Below, in pieces: positions 1 through 6,735 of a stretch of 16,113 nt of DNA (within the stretch, counting starts at the first letter, position 1; each line of letters opens with the position of its first letter). The notes under the pieces are model-generated. The model did no database searches. It was not told the origin of the DNA and was given only the letters and a program-made list of their open reading frames with translations. The DNA is from Actinomycetota bacterium (GTDB lineage: Bacteria > Actinomycetota > Actinomycetes > Streptosporangiales > Streptosporangiaceae). Where the stretch lies: assembly GCA_003140115.1 (NCBI GenBank), contig PLIQ01000262.1:7729-23841 (forward strand), read 5' to 3'. Made by a program: the position numbers and the translations under genes.

Positions 1-751
1 GCCCGTGCACTCCGCGAGCTACGCGGTGACCCTGCTGGACTGGGGGCAGGAGGTGCCGATCAAGGCGTTCTCGGCGTCCAAGCTGCTCGCCCTGGCCCGG
101 TGGAACTCCGCGCGGGCCGGCGTGATCAGTGCCCGCGACATGGGCGGCGCGTTCACCTGGATGCGGCCCGACGACCTGGTGTGGAAGTCCTGGGTCAACA
201 ACTACCTGATGGGCGATAAGCCGCCGGCGTTCGACATCCTGGCCTGGAACGCCGACGGGACGAACCTCCCGGCCGCCCTGCACGCCCAGTTCCTGGACAT
301 CTTCGAGAACAACCCGCTGGCCACCCCGGGCCGGCTGACCTGCCTGGGGACCCCGGTGGACCTCAGCACGATCAAGCTGCCGACCTACGTCACCGGCGGG
401 GTGTCGGACCATCTCACGCCGTGGACTTCGTGTTATCGCACGACCCAGCTGATGGGCGGGTCGAGCACGTTCGTGCTCAGCAACGCCGGGCACATCCAGA
501 GCCTGGTCAACCCGCCGGGCAACCCGAAGGCGGTCTTCTACACCGGAGCCGAGCCGGGCCCCGACGCGGAGGCGTGGCTGGCCTCGGCGGAGAAGCACAC
601 CGGGACCTGGTGGGCTAACTGGGCGGACTGGCTCATCGCGCAGTCGAGCGGGACGAAGGACGCTCCGGCCGAGCTCGGCAGCGCGGAGCACCCGGCGCTG
701 GACGAGGCGCCAGGCTGCTACGTCAGGGATGTCGTGCCCGCCGGCGTCTGA
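1..751 (+). CDS. phaC: Polyhydroxyalkanoate synthase (PhaC, class I type), C-terminal part, 5' end outside window
   Basis: This is the last 249 codons of a PHA synthase. The enzyme polymerises (R)-3-hydroxyacyl-CoA into the storage polyester at the granule surface. Numbering from the GTG at position 5, the stretch around residues 80-104 (WNADGTNLP followed by ALHAQFLDIFENNPL) and the segment GHIQSLVNPPGNPKA near 162-176 are hallmark PhaC blocks. The catalytic Asp is D135 in GGVSDHLTPW and the catalytic His is H163 in AGHIQS. The nucleophile Cys of the lipase-like box should lie upstream of the window. Class I enzymes are about 560-600 residues, so more than half is missing. The open frame continues to base 2 without a stop, so this is truncation by the window, not a broken gene. 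The tail ends in a typical Trp-rich helix (TWWANWADWL). The next gene, an SDR, follows after 126 bp containing its own promoter candidates. Confidence 0.93.
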   Translation, partial: PVHSASYAVTLLDWGQEVPIKAFSASKLLALARWNSARAGVISARDMGGAFTWMRPDDLVWKSWVNNYLMGDKPPAFDILAWNADGTNLPAALHAQFLDIFENNPLATPGRLTCLGTPVDLSTIKLPTYVTGGVSDHLTPWTSCYRTTQLMGGSSTFVLSNAGHIQSLVNPPGNPKAVFYTGAEPGPDAEAWLASAEKHTGTWWANWADWLIAQSSGTKDAPAELGSAEHPALDEAPGCYVRDVVPAGV

Positions 752-769
752 GCTTCACTGGGCCTGAGC

Positions 770-801
770 TTGACGGCGGGGCCGCCGCGGACGAACATAC
801 T
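770..801 (+). promoter_or_regulatory. Candidate promoter of the SDR-Lpd operon
   Basis: A TTGACG hexamer at 770-775 is followed by CATACT at 796-801. The 20-bp spacing is longer than the usual 16-19, so the pairing is weak; GAACAT at 793-798 gives a 17-bp spacer but a poorer -10. The site lies between the phaC stop and the SDR start and directly abuts the palindrome at 803-813, an arrangement that would suit repression. The location is more credible than the exact boxes. Confidence 0.3.
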
Positions 802-802
802 G

Positions 803-813
803 GAGTCAGACTC
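803..813. promoter_or_regulatory. Palindromic candidate operator GAGTC-A-GACTC
   Basis: This is a perfect inverted repeat with 5-bp arms and a 1-bp centre, just downstream of the candidate -10 of the SDR operon. The 10-mer AGTCAGACTC (804-813) recurs on the opposite strand at 6315-6324 in the leader of the ABC binding-protein gene, in the same orientation relative to transcription. Both places are non-coding. This suggests one repressor or activator for both units. No regulator gene is present in the window to assign it to. Confidence 0.5.
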
Positions 814-816
814 AAG

Positions 817-856
817 TTTTGTCGCCGTACTTTTGTCGCCGTACTTTTCTCCGTAC
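817..856 (+). repeat. Tandem 14-bp repeat in the SDR leader (2 full copies plus a partial)
   Basis: The unit TTTTGTCGCCGTAC occurs at 817-830 and 831-844 without change. A shortened third copy, TTTTCTCCGTAC, follows at 845-856. The block ends 21 bp before the SDR start codon and so would be in the 5' leader. Its T-runs stand out from the GC-rich surroundings. Confidence 0.8.
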
Positions 857-877
857 GTTCGAGCTGAGGAGTTGCCG

Positions 878-1651
878 ATGGAGCTGGACGGCAAGGTCGC
901 GGCGATCACCGGTGGCACCGCGGGCATCGGCCGCGCGATCGCGGAGGGCTTTCTCGCCGAGGGAGCACGGGTGGTAGTCAGCGGCCGTAACGCCGAGCGC
1001 GGCGAGCAGGTGGTGAGCGAACTCGGCACGGACCGCGCGTTCTTCAGCCAGGGTGACGCGACGACCAAGGAAGGCGTGGAACAGGCCGTCGAGGCGGCCG
1101 TGGAGCACTTCGGGCAGATCGACATCATGGTCAACAACGCCGGCGGCGCCAAGCGGCTGGCGCCCCTGGTCGACCTCTACGACGAGGACTGGGACCTGGT
1201 GATGAAGTGGAATCTGTACTCCACGTTCTGGGGCACCCGCGCCGCCTTGCGCCACATGCTGCCGCGGAATTACGGGCGCATCATCAACATCTCCTCGGTC
1301 GAGGGCAAGCACGGCAAGCCGGTCCTCACCGCCTACGTCGCCGCGAAGCACGCGATCAACGGGCTCACCAAGGCCGTGGCCAAGGAGGTCGGCACCCAGG
1401 GCGTTACCGTGAACGCGATCTGCCCGGGCCTGGTCATCACCGACATCATCCGGGACAACGGCCCGGCGACCGCACAGGCGATGGGCATCACCTTCGATGA
1501 GATGGTCGGGCTGTTCGCCGCCGAGTCCGCCATCAAGCGCCCGAACACCGTGGACGAGGTGGCCGCCGTCGCGGTCCTGCTCGCATCCGATGTCGGCGCT
1601 GGCATCACCGGCGCCATCTACAGCGTCGACGGCGGAACGGCAGCGTACTAG
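878..1651 (+). CDS. SDR family NAD(P)-dependent oxidoreductase (FabG-like)
   Basis: This is a classical short-chain dehydrogenase of 257 residues, the usual length for the family. The cofactor-binding TGGTAGIG is at residues 11-18, NNAG at 86-89, a structural Asn at 112, catalytic Ser at 139/140 and YxxxK as Y153/K157. The segment ICPGLVITDI at 181-190 is the usual PG motif after the active site. It should oxidise a secondary alcohol or reduce a ketone in the cytoplasm; the substrate is not evident. The ATG at 878 was chosen because GAGGAG at 866-871 lies 6 bp before it and the protein then begins exactly at the Rossmann fold. The same frame is open upstream to 770, but that extension crosses the leader repeat. 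It follows phaC and heads an operon with the next three genes. An acetoacetyl-CoA reductase-like role beside phaC is possible but unproven. Confidence 0.93.
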   Translation: MELDGKVAAITGGTAGIGRAIAEGFLAEGARVVVSGRNAERGEQVVSELGTDRAFFSQGDATTKEGVEQAVEAAVEHFGQIDIMVNNAGGAKRLAPLVDLYDEDWDLVMKWNLYSTFWGTRAALRHMLPRNYGRIINISSVEGKHGKPVLTAYVAAKHAINGLTKAVAKEVGTQGVTVNAICPGLVITDIIRDNGPATAQAMGITFDEMVGLFAAESAIKRPNTVDEVAAVAVLLASDVGAGITGAIYSVDGGTAAY

Positions 1652-1653
1652 GC

Positions 1654-1884
1654 GTGGTCGGCACCCACTTTCCCGAGGACCGCGACGTGCTGGAGTCCGC
1701 GCTGCAGCGGATGCGCGAGGCGTTCGAGGCGCTGCGGGACGGGCGGATAGCGCCGGCCCGGGCCGAGGAGGACTTCCTGTCCGGGTACGACACGGCGCGC
1801 GACCTGGTCAGCGCCTTCTTCCTGACGCAGCGGATGTCCCCGGCCCGCCATGACGCGGCCGAGCCGTCGGCCGAGCCCGACTAA
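1654..1884 (+). CDS. Small hypothetical protein, 76 residues
   Basis: A GTG start lies 2 bp after the SDR stop and the stop lies 12 bp before the Lpd-like start, so the frame fills the gap exactly as a co-translated gene would. The product is charged and predicted mainly helical (ESALQRMREAFEALRDGR, then ARAEEDFLSGYDTARDL), with an acidic, Ala/Pro-rich tail. I see no Cys pairs, signal peptide or membrane segment, and do not recognise the family. There is no strong Shine-Dalgarno; translation would rely on coupling to the SDR. It may be a small accessory subunit, or the frame may be open only because of base composition. Confidence 0.5.
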   Translation: MVGTHFPEDRDVLESALQRMREAFEALRDGRIAPARAEEDFLSGYDTARDLVSAFFLTQRMSPARHDAAEPSAEPD

Positions 1885-1896
1885 CTAGGAGTACCC

Positions 1897-3291
1897 GTGG
1901 CAGACAACCAATGCGACCTGGTGGTGCTGGGCGGTGGCAGCGGGGGCTACGCCGCCGCGCTGCGGGCGGCCGAACTGGGCCGGTCCGTGGTCCTGGTGGA
2001 AAAGGACAAGGTCGGCGGGACGTGCCTGCACCGGGGCTGCATTCCGACCAAGGCGCTGCTCCACGCCGGAGAGATCGCCGACCAGGCGCGGGAGAGCGCG
2101 GCGTTCGGGGTGAAGACCACCTTCGACGGCATGGACATGCCCGGGGTCCACAAGTACAAGGACTCGGTGATCGGGAAGAACCACAAGGGCCTGACCGGCC
2201 TGATCAAGGGCCGCGGCATCAAGATCGTGACGGGCGAAGGCCGGCTGACCGGGCCGACGACGGTCCAGGTGGGCGACGACTCCTTTACCGGAACCAACGT
2301 GGTCCTGGCCACCGGCTCGTATTCGCGCACCCTGCCCGGCCTGGACCTGGACGGGGACCGGGTCATGGCCAGCGAGCACGCGCTCGAGCTGGACCGGGTG
2401 CCAGCCACCGCGATCGTGCTCGGCGGCGGGGTGATCGGCTGCGAGTTCGCCTCGGCATGGACGTCGTTCGGCAGCCAGGTGACCATCGTCGAGGCGCTGC
2501 CGCACCTGGTGCCGCTGGAGAACGAGGCCAGCTCCAAGCTGCTCGAGCGGGAGTTCCGCCGCCGCGGCATCAACTTGCGGCTCGGCGCCCGGTTCGAGCG
2601 CTCCGAGCCGACCGAGGACGGGGTCCGGGTCCACCTGGAAGGCGGTGAGACCCTGGACGCGGAACTGCTGCTGGTCGCGGTGGGCCGCGGTCCGGCCTCG
2701 GCCGGACTGGGCTACGAGGCGCACGGGATCAACGTGGAGCGCGGTTTCGTGACCGTCGATGAGTACTGCCGCACCTCGGCGCCGGGCGTCTACGCGGTCG
2801 GCGACCTGGTCAGCGTCAACGGCGAGGCTCACCCGCAACTAGCCCACGTCGGCTTCGCCGAGGGCATCCTGGCCGCGGAGCATATGGCCGGACTGCCGGT
2901 GACGCCCATCGACTACGCCGGCGTGCCTCGCATCACCTACAGCAGGCCCGAGGTGGCGTCGGTGGGCTACACCTACCCGCAGGCGGCCGCTCGGTACGGG
3001 CCGGACGCCATCACCTCGGTCACGTACGACCTGGCCGGCAACGGCCGCAGCGCGATCTTGTCCACCAAGGGAGCGGTCACGGTGATCGCGGCGGTCGACG
3101 GCCCGGTGCTGGGCGTGCACATCGTGGGCGACCGGGTCGGTGAGCTGATCGCCGAGGCGCAGCTGATCTACAACTGGGAAGCCCGCCCGGATGAGGTGGC
3201 GGCGCTCATCCACCCCCATCCCACCCAATCCGAGGCCATCGGCGAAGCTCACCTGATGCTGGCCGGCAAGCCGCTGCACGTCCACGGCTGA
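1897..3291 (+). CDS. lpd: Dihydrolipoyl dehydrogenase-like flavoprotein disulfide reductase
   Basis: A 464-residue FAD/NAD-dependent disulfide reductase, normal length for E3 enzymes. The N-terminal FAD site is GGGSGG (12-17). The redox disulfide is C43/C48 in GGTCLHRGCIPTK. The NAD-binding domain has GGGVIGCE (176-183), and VGD at 301-303 is the second FAD motif. The C-terminal dimerisation domain carries the catalytic pair H441/E446 in HPHPTQSE. Such enzymes reoxidise dihydrolipoamide of 2-oxoacid dehydrogenase or glycine cleavage complexes with NAD+. The GTG start has AGGAG at 1887-1891 before it. No E1 or E2 gene lies within the window, so its partner is unknown. A stand-alone role with another disulfide substrate is possible, although all family residues are present. 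The TIGR03086-type gene begins 3 bp after the stop. Confidence 0.92.
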   Translation: MADNQCDLVVLGGGSGGYAAALRAAELGRSVVLVEKDKVGGTCLHRGCIPTKALLHAGEIADQARESAAFGVKTTFDGMDMPGVHKYKDSVIGKNHKGLTGLIKGRGIKIVTGEGRLTGPTTVQVGDDSFTGTNVVLATGSYSRTLPGLDLDGDRVMASEHALELDRVPATAIVLGGGVIGCEFASAWTSFGSQVTIVEALPHLVPLENEASSKLLEREFRRRGINLRLGARFERSEPTEDGVRVHLEGGETLDAELLLVAVGRGPASAGLGYEAHGINVERGFVTVDEYCRTSAPGVYAVGDLVSVNGEAHPQLAHVGFAEGILAAEHMAGLPVTPIDYAGVPRITYSRPEVASVGYTYPQAAARYGPDAITSVTYDLAGNGRSAILSTKGAVTVIAAVDGPVLGVHIVGDRVGELIAEAQLIYNWEARPDEVAALIHPHPTQSEAIGEAHLMLAGKPLHVHG

Positions 3292-3294
3292 GCG

Positions 3295-3849
3295 ATGGGA
3301 CCTTTCGACCGCGCCGCGATCACGCTGACCGCCTGCCGGGCGGTGCTGCGGCGACTCACCGAGGACGACCTGTCCCGACCGAGCCCGTGCACCGAGTACA
3401 CGGTCGGCGAGGTCGGCCAGCACGTGGTGCGGTCCATGGTGCTGCTGGCCTCGGTGGCCAGCGACCCCGCTGCGGGCCTGGCCGCGGGGCCGGTAGGCCC
3501 GGCTGCGGGCTCGCTTGAGGAGCAGGTGGCGGTGACCACCGAGGCCGCGCTGACGGCCTGGCGGCGACGGGGGGTCGGCGGGACGGTCGCGGTCGGACGC
3601 AGCACGCTGCCCGCCAGCCTGGCCGTCGAGATCATCCCGATGGAGCTGCTCGTGCACGGCTGGGACATGGCCCGGGCGACCGGGCAGCAGATCGATGTCC
3701 CGCCGGAGGTCGCGGACCATCTCCTGGGCCGCGCCCGGGCGCTCGTCACCGAGGACAAGCGCGGTCGCAGCTTCGCCGCCGAGGTGCCGGCCGGGCCGCA
3801 GGCCTCCGCGTTGCAGCGGCTGATCGCCTTTACCGGCCGCGTGCCGTAA
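3295..3849 (+). CDS. TIGR03086-type putative metal-binding protein (DinB/mycothiol maleylpyruvate isomerase-like)
   Basis: The 184-residue product matches the actinobacterial TIGR03086 pattern. Near the N-terminus it has SPCTEYTVGEVGQHVV (30-45), the counterpart of the family's PCxxWxVxxLxxHV, with H43. In the middle it has ELLVHGWDMARATGQ (117-131), with H121 and D124. The family has the four-helix DinB/MDMPI fold, and many members bind a divalent metal and use mycothiol; the reaction of this subgroup is mostly unknown. The ATG is 3 bp after the Lpd stop, so the genes are probably coupled. It is the last gene of the operon and meets the minus-strand operon 38 bp further on. A mycothiol-dependent thiol-transfer role beside a disulfide reductase is attractive but only inference. 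Confidence 0.78.
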   Translation: MGPFDRAAITLTACRAVLRRLTEDDLSRPSPCTEYTVGEVGQHVVRSMVLLASVASDPAAGLAAGPVGPAAGSLEEQVAVTTEAALTAWRRRGVGGTVAVGRSTLPASLAVEIIPMELLVHGWDMARATGQQIDVPPEVADHLLGRARALVTEDKRGRSFAAEVPAGPQASALQRLIAFTGRVP

Positions 3850-3852
3850 ACC

Positions 3853-3891
3853 CGCGGTCAGCAGCCGCCCCGCGGTCAGGCGCGCGGTCAG
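3853..3891. repeat. Three direct copies of CGCGGTCAG in a convergent gap
   Basis: The 9-mer CGCGGTCAG sits at 3853-3861, 3871-3879 and 3883-3891, filling the 38-bp space between two convergent genes. The last copy contains the stop codon of the minus-strand gene (TCA at 3888-3890). I see no clear terminator hairpin here. Confidence 0.6.
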
Positions 3892-4508
3892 CCGCCGGTC
3901 ACGGTGATCGAGACGGTGGGCCGGGCCAGCTCGGCGGGATCGACGAAGAGCCCGGCGCGGCGGGCCGCGGCGGCGGCCAGGTTGACCACCGCCCCGTCGG
4001 CCGGTTGGGCCCCGTCCGCTGGGTCCGCCTCGCCTCTGGAGGCCGTGGGAAGCTGCCGGAAGAAGCTGTCGGCTGCGGCGCCGGCCGTGACCGTAGTGGC
4101 GCCGGGCGCCGGAACCGCCTGCCACAACAGAATCGACGTGTTCGCCTTCCACCGCGCCAGCGACGTGCTGACCGTTGTCCACGGCCGCCACATGCCCAGC
4201 TCCCCCAGCAGGTCCCCGAGCTCGGCGAGGCCTGGCTGGCTCGCTGCGGGCTCAGCCAGCGTGACAAGGGCGTCGGCGTCGGTCGGGGCGGATGCCCGGC
4301 CCTGGTCCGGGGGAACCGGCATGGTGAGCGCGCAGTCGAACCCGAGCGCCACCTGCTCGCCGTCGTGCAGCGCGTGGAAGACCGCGTCGAACAGCTCAGC
4401 CGACGAGACGCCGGCGGTCGCATCCGGCCGGTCATCGTCGTGGCGGCGCCCGGCCCAGCGGGTGCGCCCGCCCGGCAGGGATCCCGTCTCCATCGTGATG
4501 ACCAGCAT
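3888..4508 (-). CDS. Conserved hypothetical protein, 206 residues, possibly DUF429/RNase H-fold-like
   Basis: The best-supported frame in a stretch open in several frames. Its ATG at 4508 has a perfect AGGAGGT (complement of 4514-4520) five bases upstream, and it is the third gene of a minus-strand operon, 37 bp after the SnoaL-like gene. The N-terminus MLVITMETG resembles the first strand of an RNase H-like fold, and ALGFDCALTMPVPP (about 53-66) resembles the xGFDxPLxxPVP segment I associate with DUF429-like actinobacterial proteins. A later part, LARWKANTSILLWQAV, looks like a helix-strand unit, and the C-terminus is a short strand (PTVSITVTGG). I see no signal peptide or membrane segment. 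The function is unknown and the family assignment rests on short resemblance only. Confidence 0.7.
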   Translation of the reverse strand: MLVITMETGSLPGGRTRWAGRRHDDDRPDATAGVSSAELFDAVFHALHDGEQVALGFDCALTMPVPPDQGRASAPTDADALVTLAEPAASQPGLAELGDLLGELGMWRPWTTVSTSLARWKANTSILLWQAVPAPGATTVTAGAAADSFFRQLPTASRGEADPADGAQPADGAVVNLAAAAARRAGLFVDPAELARPTVSITVTGG

Positions 4509-4545
4509 CGGGTACCTCCTGATCGGCCGCGCAGCCCCCGCGGGT

Positions 4546-5082
4546 TTACCTGTCGTGCCCGGCGTCGGGCCGGTAGGCCGGGAGCTCGGCGGGGGCCGGC
4601 GCCCGGTGCGGCCAGCGCTTGCGCCGCTGCCAGCCCAGCCCCCCGGACGCCAGCTCGGCGTGAGTCATCGCGTACAGGGTCCGCACCCGGCGGGCGGCGA
4701 AACGCCACCGCCCGCCCAGGCGGACGTACTCGTCGGAGTACCGGAACGACGTGATGACGGTGTGCTGGGCGGAGGCCTGCTCGGAGAAACCCAGCACCTG
4801 TCCGCGGGCGTGGTCGTCATCGAGGAAGTCCAGGACGAAACCGCGCGCCTCGTGCAGCGTGATGGGGTACAGGTCGCCGAGGGCCCGGTAGTTCGCGACG
4901 ATGGCGTCGCGGCCCACGTGCGTGCTGCCCGGTGAGCCGAACTGGGCGTCCGGCGTGAACAACTCCCCCAGCGCGTCGAACTCGTGGTCATCGATCAAGA
5001 ACGCGTACCGGGCGAGCAGTTCGGCGATCTCGGCCCGCGCCTCCAGGCGGGCCACGCGTCGATCGATGGACTCCTCAGCCAT
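4546..5082 (-). CDS. SnoaL-like (NTF2 superfamily) protein, transporter-operon copy
   Basis: A 178-residue protein with the SnoaL_4-type opening: a helix rich in Arg/Glu/Ala, then RAEIAELLARYAFLIDDHEFDALGELFTPDAQF (about 16-48). This pattern recurs in actinobacterial polyketide-cyclase, dehydratase and dioxygenase-like NTF2 folds. RDAIVANYRALGDLYPITLHE follows and supplies a candidate active-site His. WRFAARRVRTLYAM is the usual final strand. Some relatives isomerise, hydrate or cyclise small hydrophobic molecules, others only bind them. An ATG at 5082 and a GTG at 5085 are both possible; I chose the ATG. No strong ribosome site is visible, but the gene starts 18 bp after the binding-protein stop, which suggests coupling. 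The tail beyond about residue 150 is Arg/Pro-rich and extends past the fold. Confidence 0.85.
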   Translation of the reverse strand: MAEESIDRRVARLEARAEIAELLARYAFLIDDHEFDALGELFTPDAQFGSPGSTHVGRDAIVANYRALGDLYPITLHEARGFVLDFLDDDHARGQVLGFSEQASAQHTVITSFRYSDEYVRLGGRWRFAARRVRTLYAMTHAELASGGLGWQRRKRWPHRAPAPAELPAYRPDAGHDR

Positions 5083-5100
5083 CACACCGCTCGCTGCGCA

Positions 5101-6255
5101 TTAGCTGCTGACGTCCCAGAGCTTGAGGAAGTCGGCGCGGTAGCTGGCGACGCCGACATAGTTGCCCTGCGAGTCCTCCACCAGGGAGCCGACGTTCTGC
5201 GGTGTCATCAGCTGGGTCGGCAGCGGCGCGTTGAGGATCGGTATGCCCTCGAACTTGCGGGCAAACGAGTCCACCTGGCGGTAGGCGACGATCGGCAGCG
5301 AGTAGGCCGTCCAGACGTCCTCCGTGCCGTTCTTCAGGCCCGCGATGTTCGGGGTGTCCGCGGTCAGGCCGCCGATCTGCAGGCCGTGCAGGCCGGCCGC
5401 GGCCAGCGCCGCAGGGACACCGATGGCCAGGTCACCGAGGTCGAAAATCAGCCAGTTGGTACTCGGGGCCCGGGTGACCGCGGAGACCACGGCCGACGGG
5501 GTGGTCGTGCCGATGGCGGAGCCCTGCTGCGCGGTCGTAGTGATCGTGCAGGCCGGGCACCACGTCTTGATCGAAGCGTCGAATGACGTGTCGAAGTCCA
5601 CCAGGATGGGGAAGATCGGCAGCGTGAATTCTTGAATAACGGCCTTGCCCTTCGACTGCACGACCACGTATGCGGCGACCATCTTGCCCCACTGGGCGAG
5701 CTGAGCAGGGTTCGAAATCGAGGTGTCATACATGGCACCGCTGTCCGGTGACGTGTCCGCGCTGCTGTTGACCCAGATGCCCTTCTGCGCGGCGAGGGCG
5801 AGCTGCGTCGTCAGCGTGGAGTTCGGGATGCCGCTGGTCAGGATGCCGGCCGGGTTCAGCTGGATGGCCGAGGCCATGGCGGCCTGCTGGCTCGCCGGCG
5901 TTGTCCCGGATTGCAGGTCCTTATACTTCCAGCCCAGATCCGCGGCGGCCTGCGCCCAGTACTTGGCCAGGACCACCGCGCTGCCGCTACCGGAGTCCAG
6001 GCCGACCAGCAGCTTGCCCGTTGGGGGCTTCGATTTGAGCGGCGTTGAGATGCCGATGGAGGTCGGCGAGGTCAGGAACTGCTGCTCGTACGCCTGCGCT
6101 GCCGCGACGCCGGCGCTGCTCGAGCCTCCGCTAGTGGCGCTGGCACTGCTGGTGCTGGTGCTGCTGCTGGTGGTGGTGCTGCTACTGCTACTGCTACATG
6201 CGCTGATAAGCACTGCTGAGGTGATGGCGACGGCAGCCGCCAAGGTCTTCCTCAT
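5101..6255 (-). CDS. Sugar-type ABC transporter substrate-binding lipoprotein (Peripla_BP_4-like)
   Basis: A 384-residue extracellular solute-binding lipoprotein. The signal is MRK followed by a hydrophobic stretch and the lipobox I-S-A-C with Cys20, so it should be lipid-anchored outside the membrane. Residues 21-50 form a Ser/Thr/Ala-rich linker encoded by trinucleotide repeats. The mature domain starts near KLLVGLDSGSGSAVVLAKYWAQAAADLGW (81-109) and continues with ASAIQLNPAGILTSGI (128-143), the first-lobe pattern of ribose/xylose-binding relatives. C233 and C236 in WCPAC may form a disulfide. GVASYRADFLKLW at the end is a typical closing segment. It is divergent from the ATPase-permease operon and is most likely its binding partner. 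GAGG 5 bp before the ATG is the ribosome site. Ligand unknown: the neighbours suggest it need not be a sugar. Confidence 0.9.
   Translation of the reverse strand: MRKTLAAAVAITSAVLISACSSSSSSTTTSSSTSTSSASATSGGSSSAGVAAAQAYEQQFLTSPTSIGISTPLKSKPPTGKLLVGLDSGSGSAVVLAKYWAQAAADLGWKYKDLQSGTTPASQQAAMASAIQLNPAGILTSGIPNSTLTTQLALAAQKGIWVNSSADTSPDSGAMYDTSISNPAQLAQWGKMVAAYVVVQSKGKAVIQEFTLPIFPILVDFDTSFDASIKTWCPACTITTTAQQGSAIGTTTPSAVVSAVTRAPSTNWLIFDLGDLAIGVPAALAAAGLHGLQIGGLTADTPNIAGLKNGTEDVWTAYSLPIVAYRQVDSFARKFEGIPILNAPLPTQLMTPQNVGSLVEDSQGNYVGVASYRADFLKLWDVSS
6131..6200. repeat. Trinucleotide-rich low-complexity tract encoding the Ser/Thr linker
   Basis: Runs of TGC/GGT-type triplets on the plus strand encode the Ser/Thr run after the lipobox Cys of the binding protein. 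Being in triplet phase, length changes would alter only the tether length. Such tethers are common in actinobacterial lipoproteins. Confidence 0.7.
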
Positions 6256-6284
6256 ACGCGCCTCATTTCTGGCAGGCGCCCGGG

Positions 6285-6377
6285 GTACCCGAGCGGTAGA
6301 TTCTCAACTTATTCGAGTCTGACTTCGGTTACTAGGTCGACTCTCAACCTAGGATTCTGCAGGACCGGCTGTCTACA
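6285..6377 (-). promoter_or_regulatory. Promoter module copy 1 (binding-protein gene)
   Basis: Read on the minus strand, this holds TAGACA (complement of 6370-6375), an 18-bp spacer and TAGGTT (complement of 6346-6351), directly followed by TTGAGAGTCGA and then AGTCAGACTC (complement of 6315-6324) and TTGAGAATC. The module is matched by copy 2 at 6492-6586. Over 6342-6377 versus 6551-6586, 34 of 36 bases agree, and GAGTCT and GGTTACT keep the same spacing further along. The presumed start of transcription is about 85 bp before the binding-protein ATG. TTGAGA elements overlapping the -10 end suggest repression. Confidence 0.55.
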
Positions 6378-6458
6378 CGCGGTGCGTAACTTTCTAGAGC
6401 ATTCAGTAAGCCGCGACCATGACTGCACGGCAGGGGTGTCCTTCCCGGTGAGACGCAA

Positions 6459-6487
6459 GGAGGCCGCCCGGGTCGGCGGCGGCCTCC
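6459..6487. terminator. Strong hairpin between the two promoter modules
   Basis: A perfect 10-bp stem, GGAGGCCGCC with GGCGGCCTCC, closes a 9-base loop (6469-6477). No T-run follows on the plus strand. On the minus strand it is followed by TTGCGTCTC, so a terminator for minus-strand transcripts is a little more likely. It lies between copy 2 and copy 1, where it would stop or attenuate transcription from copy 2 before the binding-protein gene. Confidence 0.55.
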
Positions 6488-6491
6488 AGCG

Positions 6492-6586
6492 GTTACCGAG
6501 CGGCGTGACTCTTGCGGTTAGTCGAGTCTCAATGAGGTTACTGAGATGATTCTCAACCTAGGATTCCGGAGGACCGGCTGTCTACA
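6492..6586 (-). promoter_or_regulatory. Promoter module copy 2 (upstream duplicate)
   Basis: On the minus strand this has TAGACA (complement of 6579-6584), an 18-bp spacer and TAGGTT (complement of 6555-6560). It is followed by TTGAGAATCATCTCAG, which contains TGAGA-4-TCTCA in inverted form (6542-6555), and by TTGAGACTCGA. It is a near-copy of module 1, offset by 209 bp in the core and 207 bp at the far end. No gene lies between it and the hairpin at 6459-6487. Confidence 0.5.
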
Positions 6587-6735
6587 AACGACGCGCACCG
6601 AAGCGAAGATGTTATGCATGGTTCTCGACGGCCGCGCAGCGCCCCCTCCCGAGGCCGCCCAACTGGCGTTTAACCGGCCCGTAACCCGACCAGCGGCTAC
6701 CGCCCGACTGCCCTATGTGCCGGAAACACGACCCG

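Noticed and set aside
1885..2838. Minus-strand open frame opposite the first part of the Lpd-like gene
   Set aside because: No motif, composition typical of a shadow, and the opposite frame has all Lpd residues.
2839..4191. Long minus-strand open frame (450 residues) opposite the Lpd and TIGR03086-type genes
   Set aside because: It is Arg/Gly/Ala/His-rich low-complexity text with no domain, and lies antisense to two clearly recognised genes; typical GC-driven shadow.
3904..4935. Plus-strand 343-residue open frame across the two minus-strand genes
   Set aside because: Ser/Ala/Arg-rich, no domain, no ribosome site, antisense to a SnoaL-like gene with a clear fold.
6459..6487. Hairpin considered as an inverted-repeat end of an insertion sequence
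   Set aside because: No second end, no target-site duplication and no transposase frame nearby; a terminator or attenuator is simpler.
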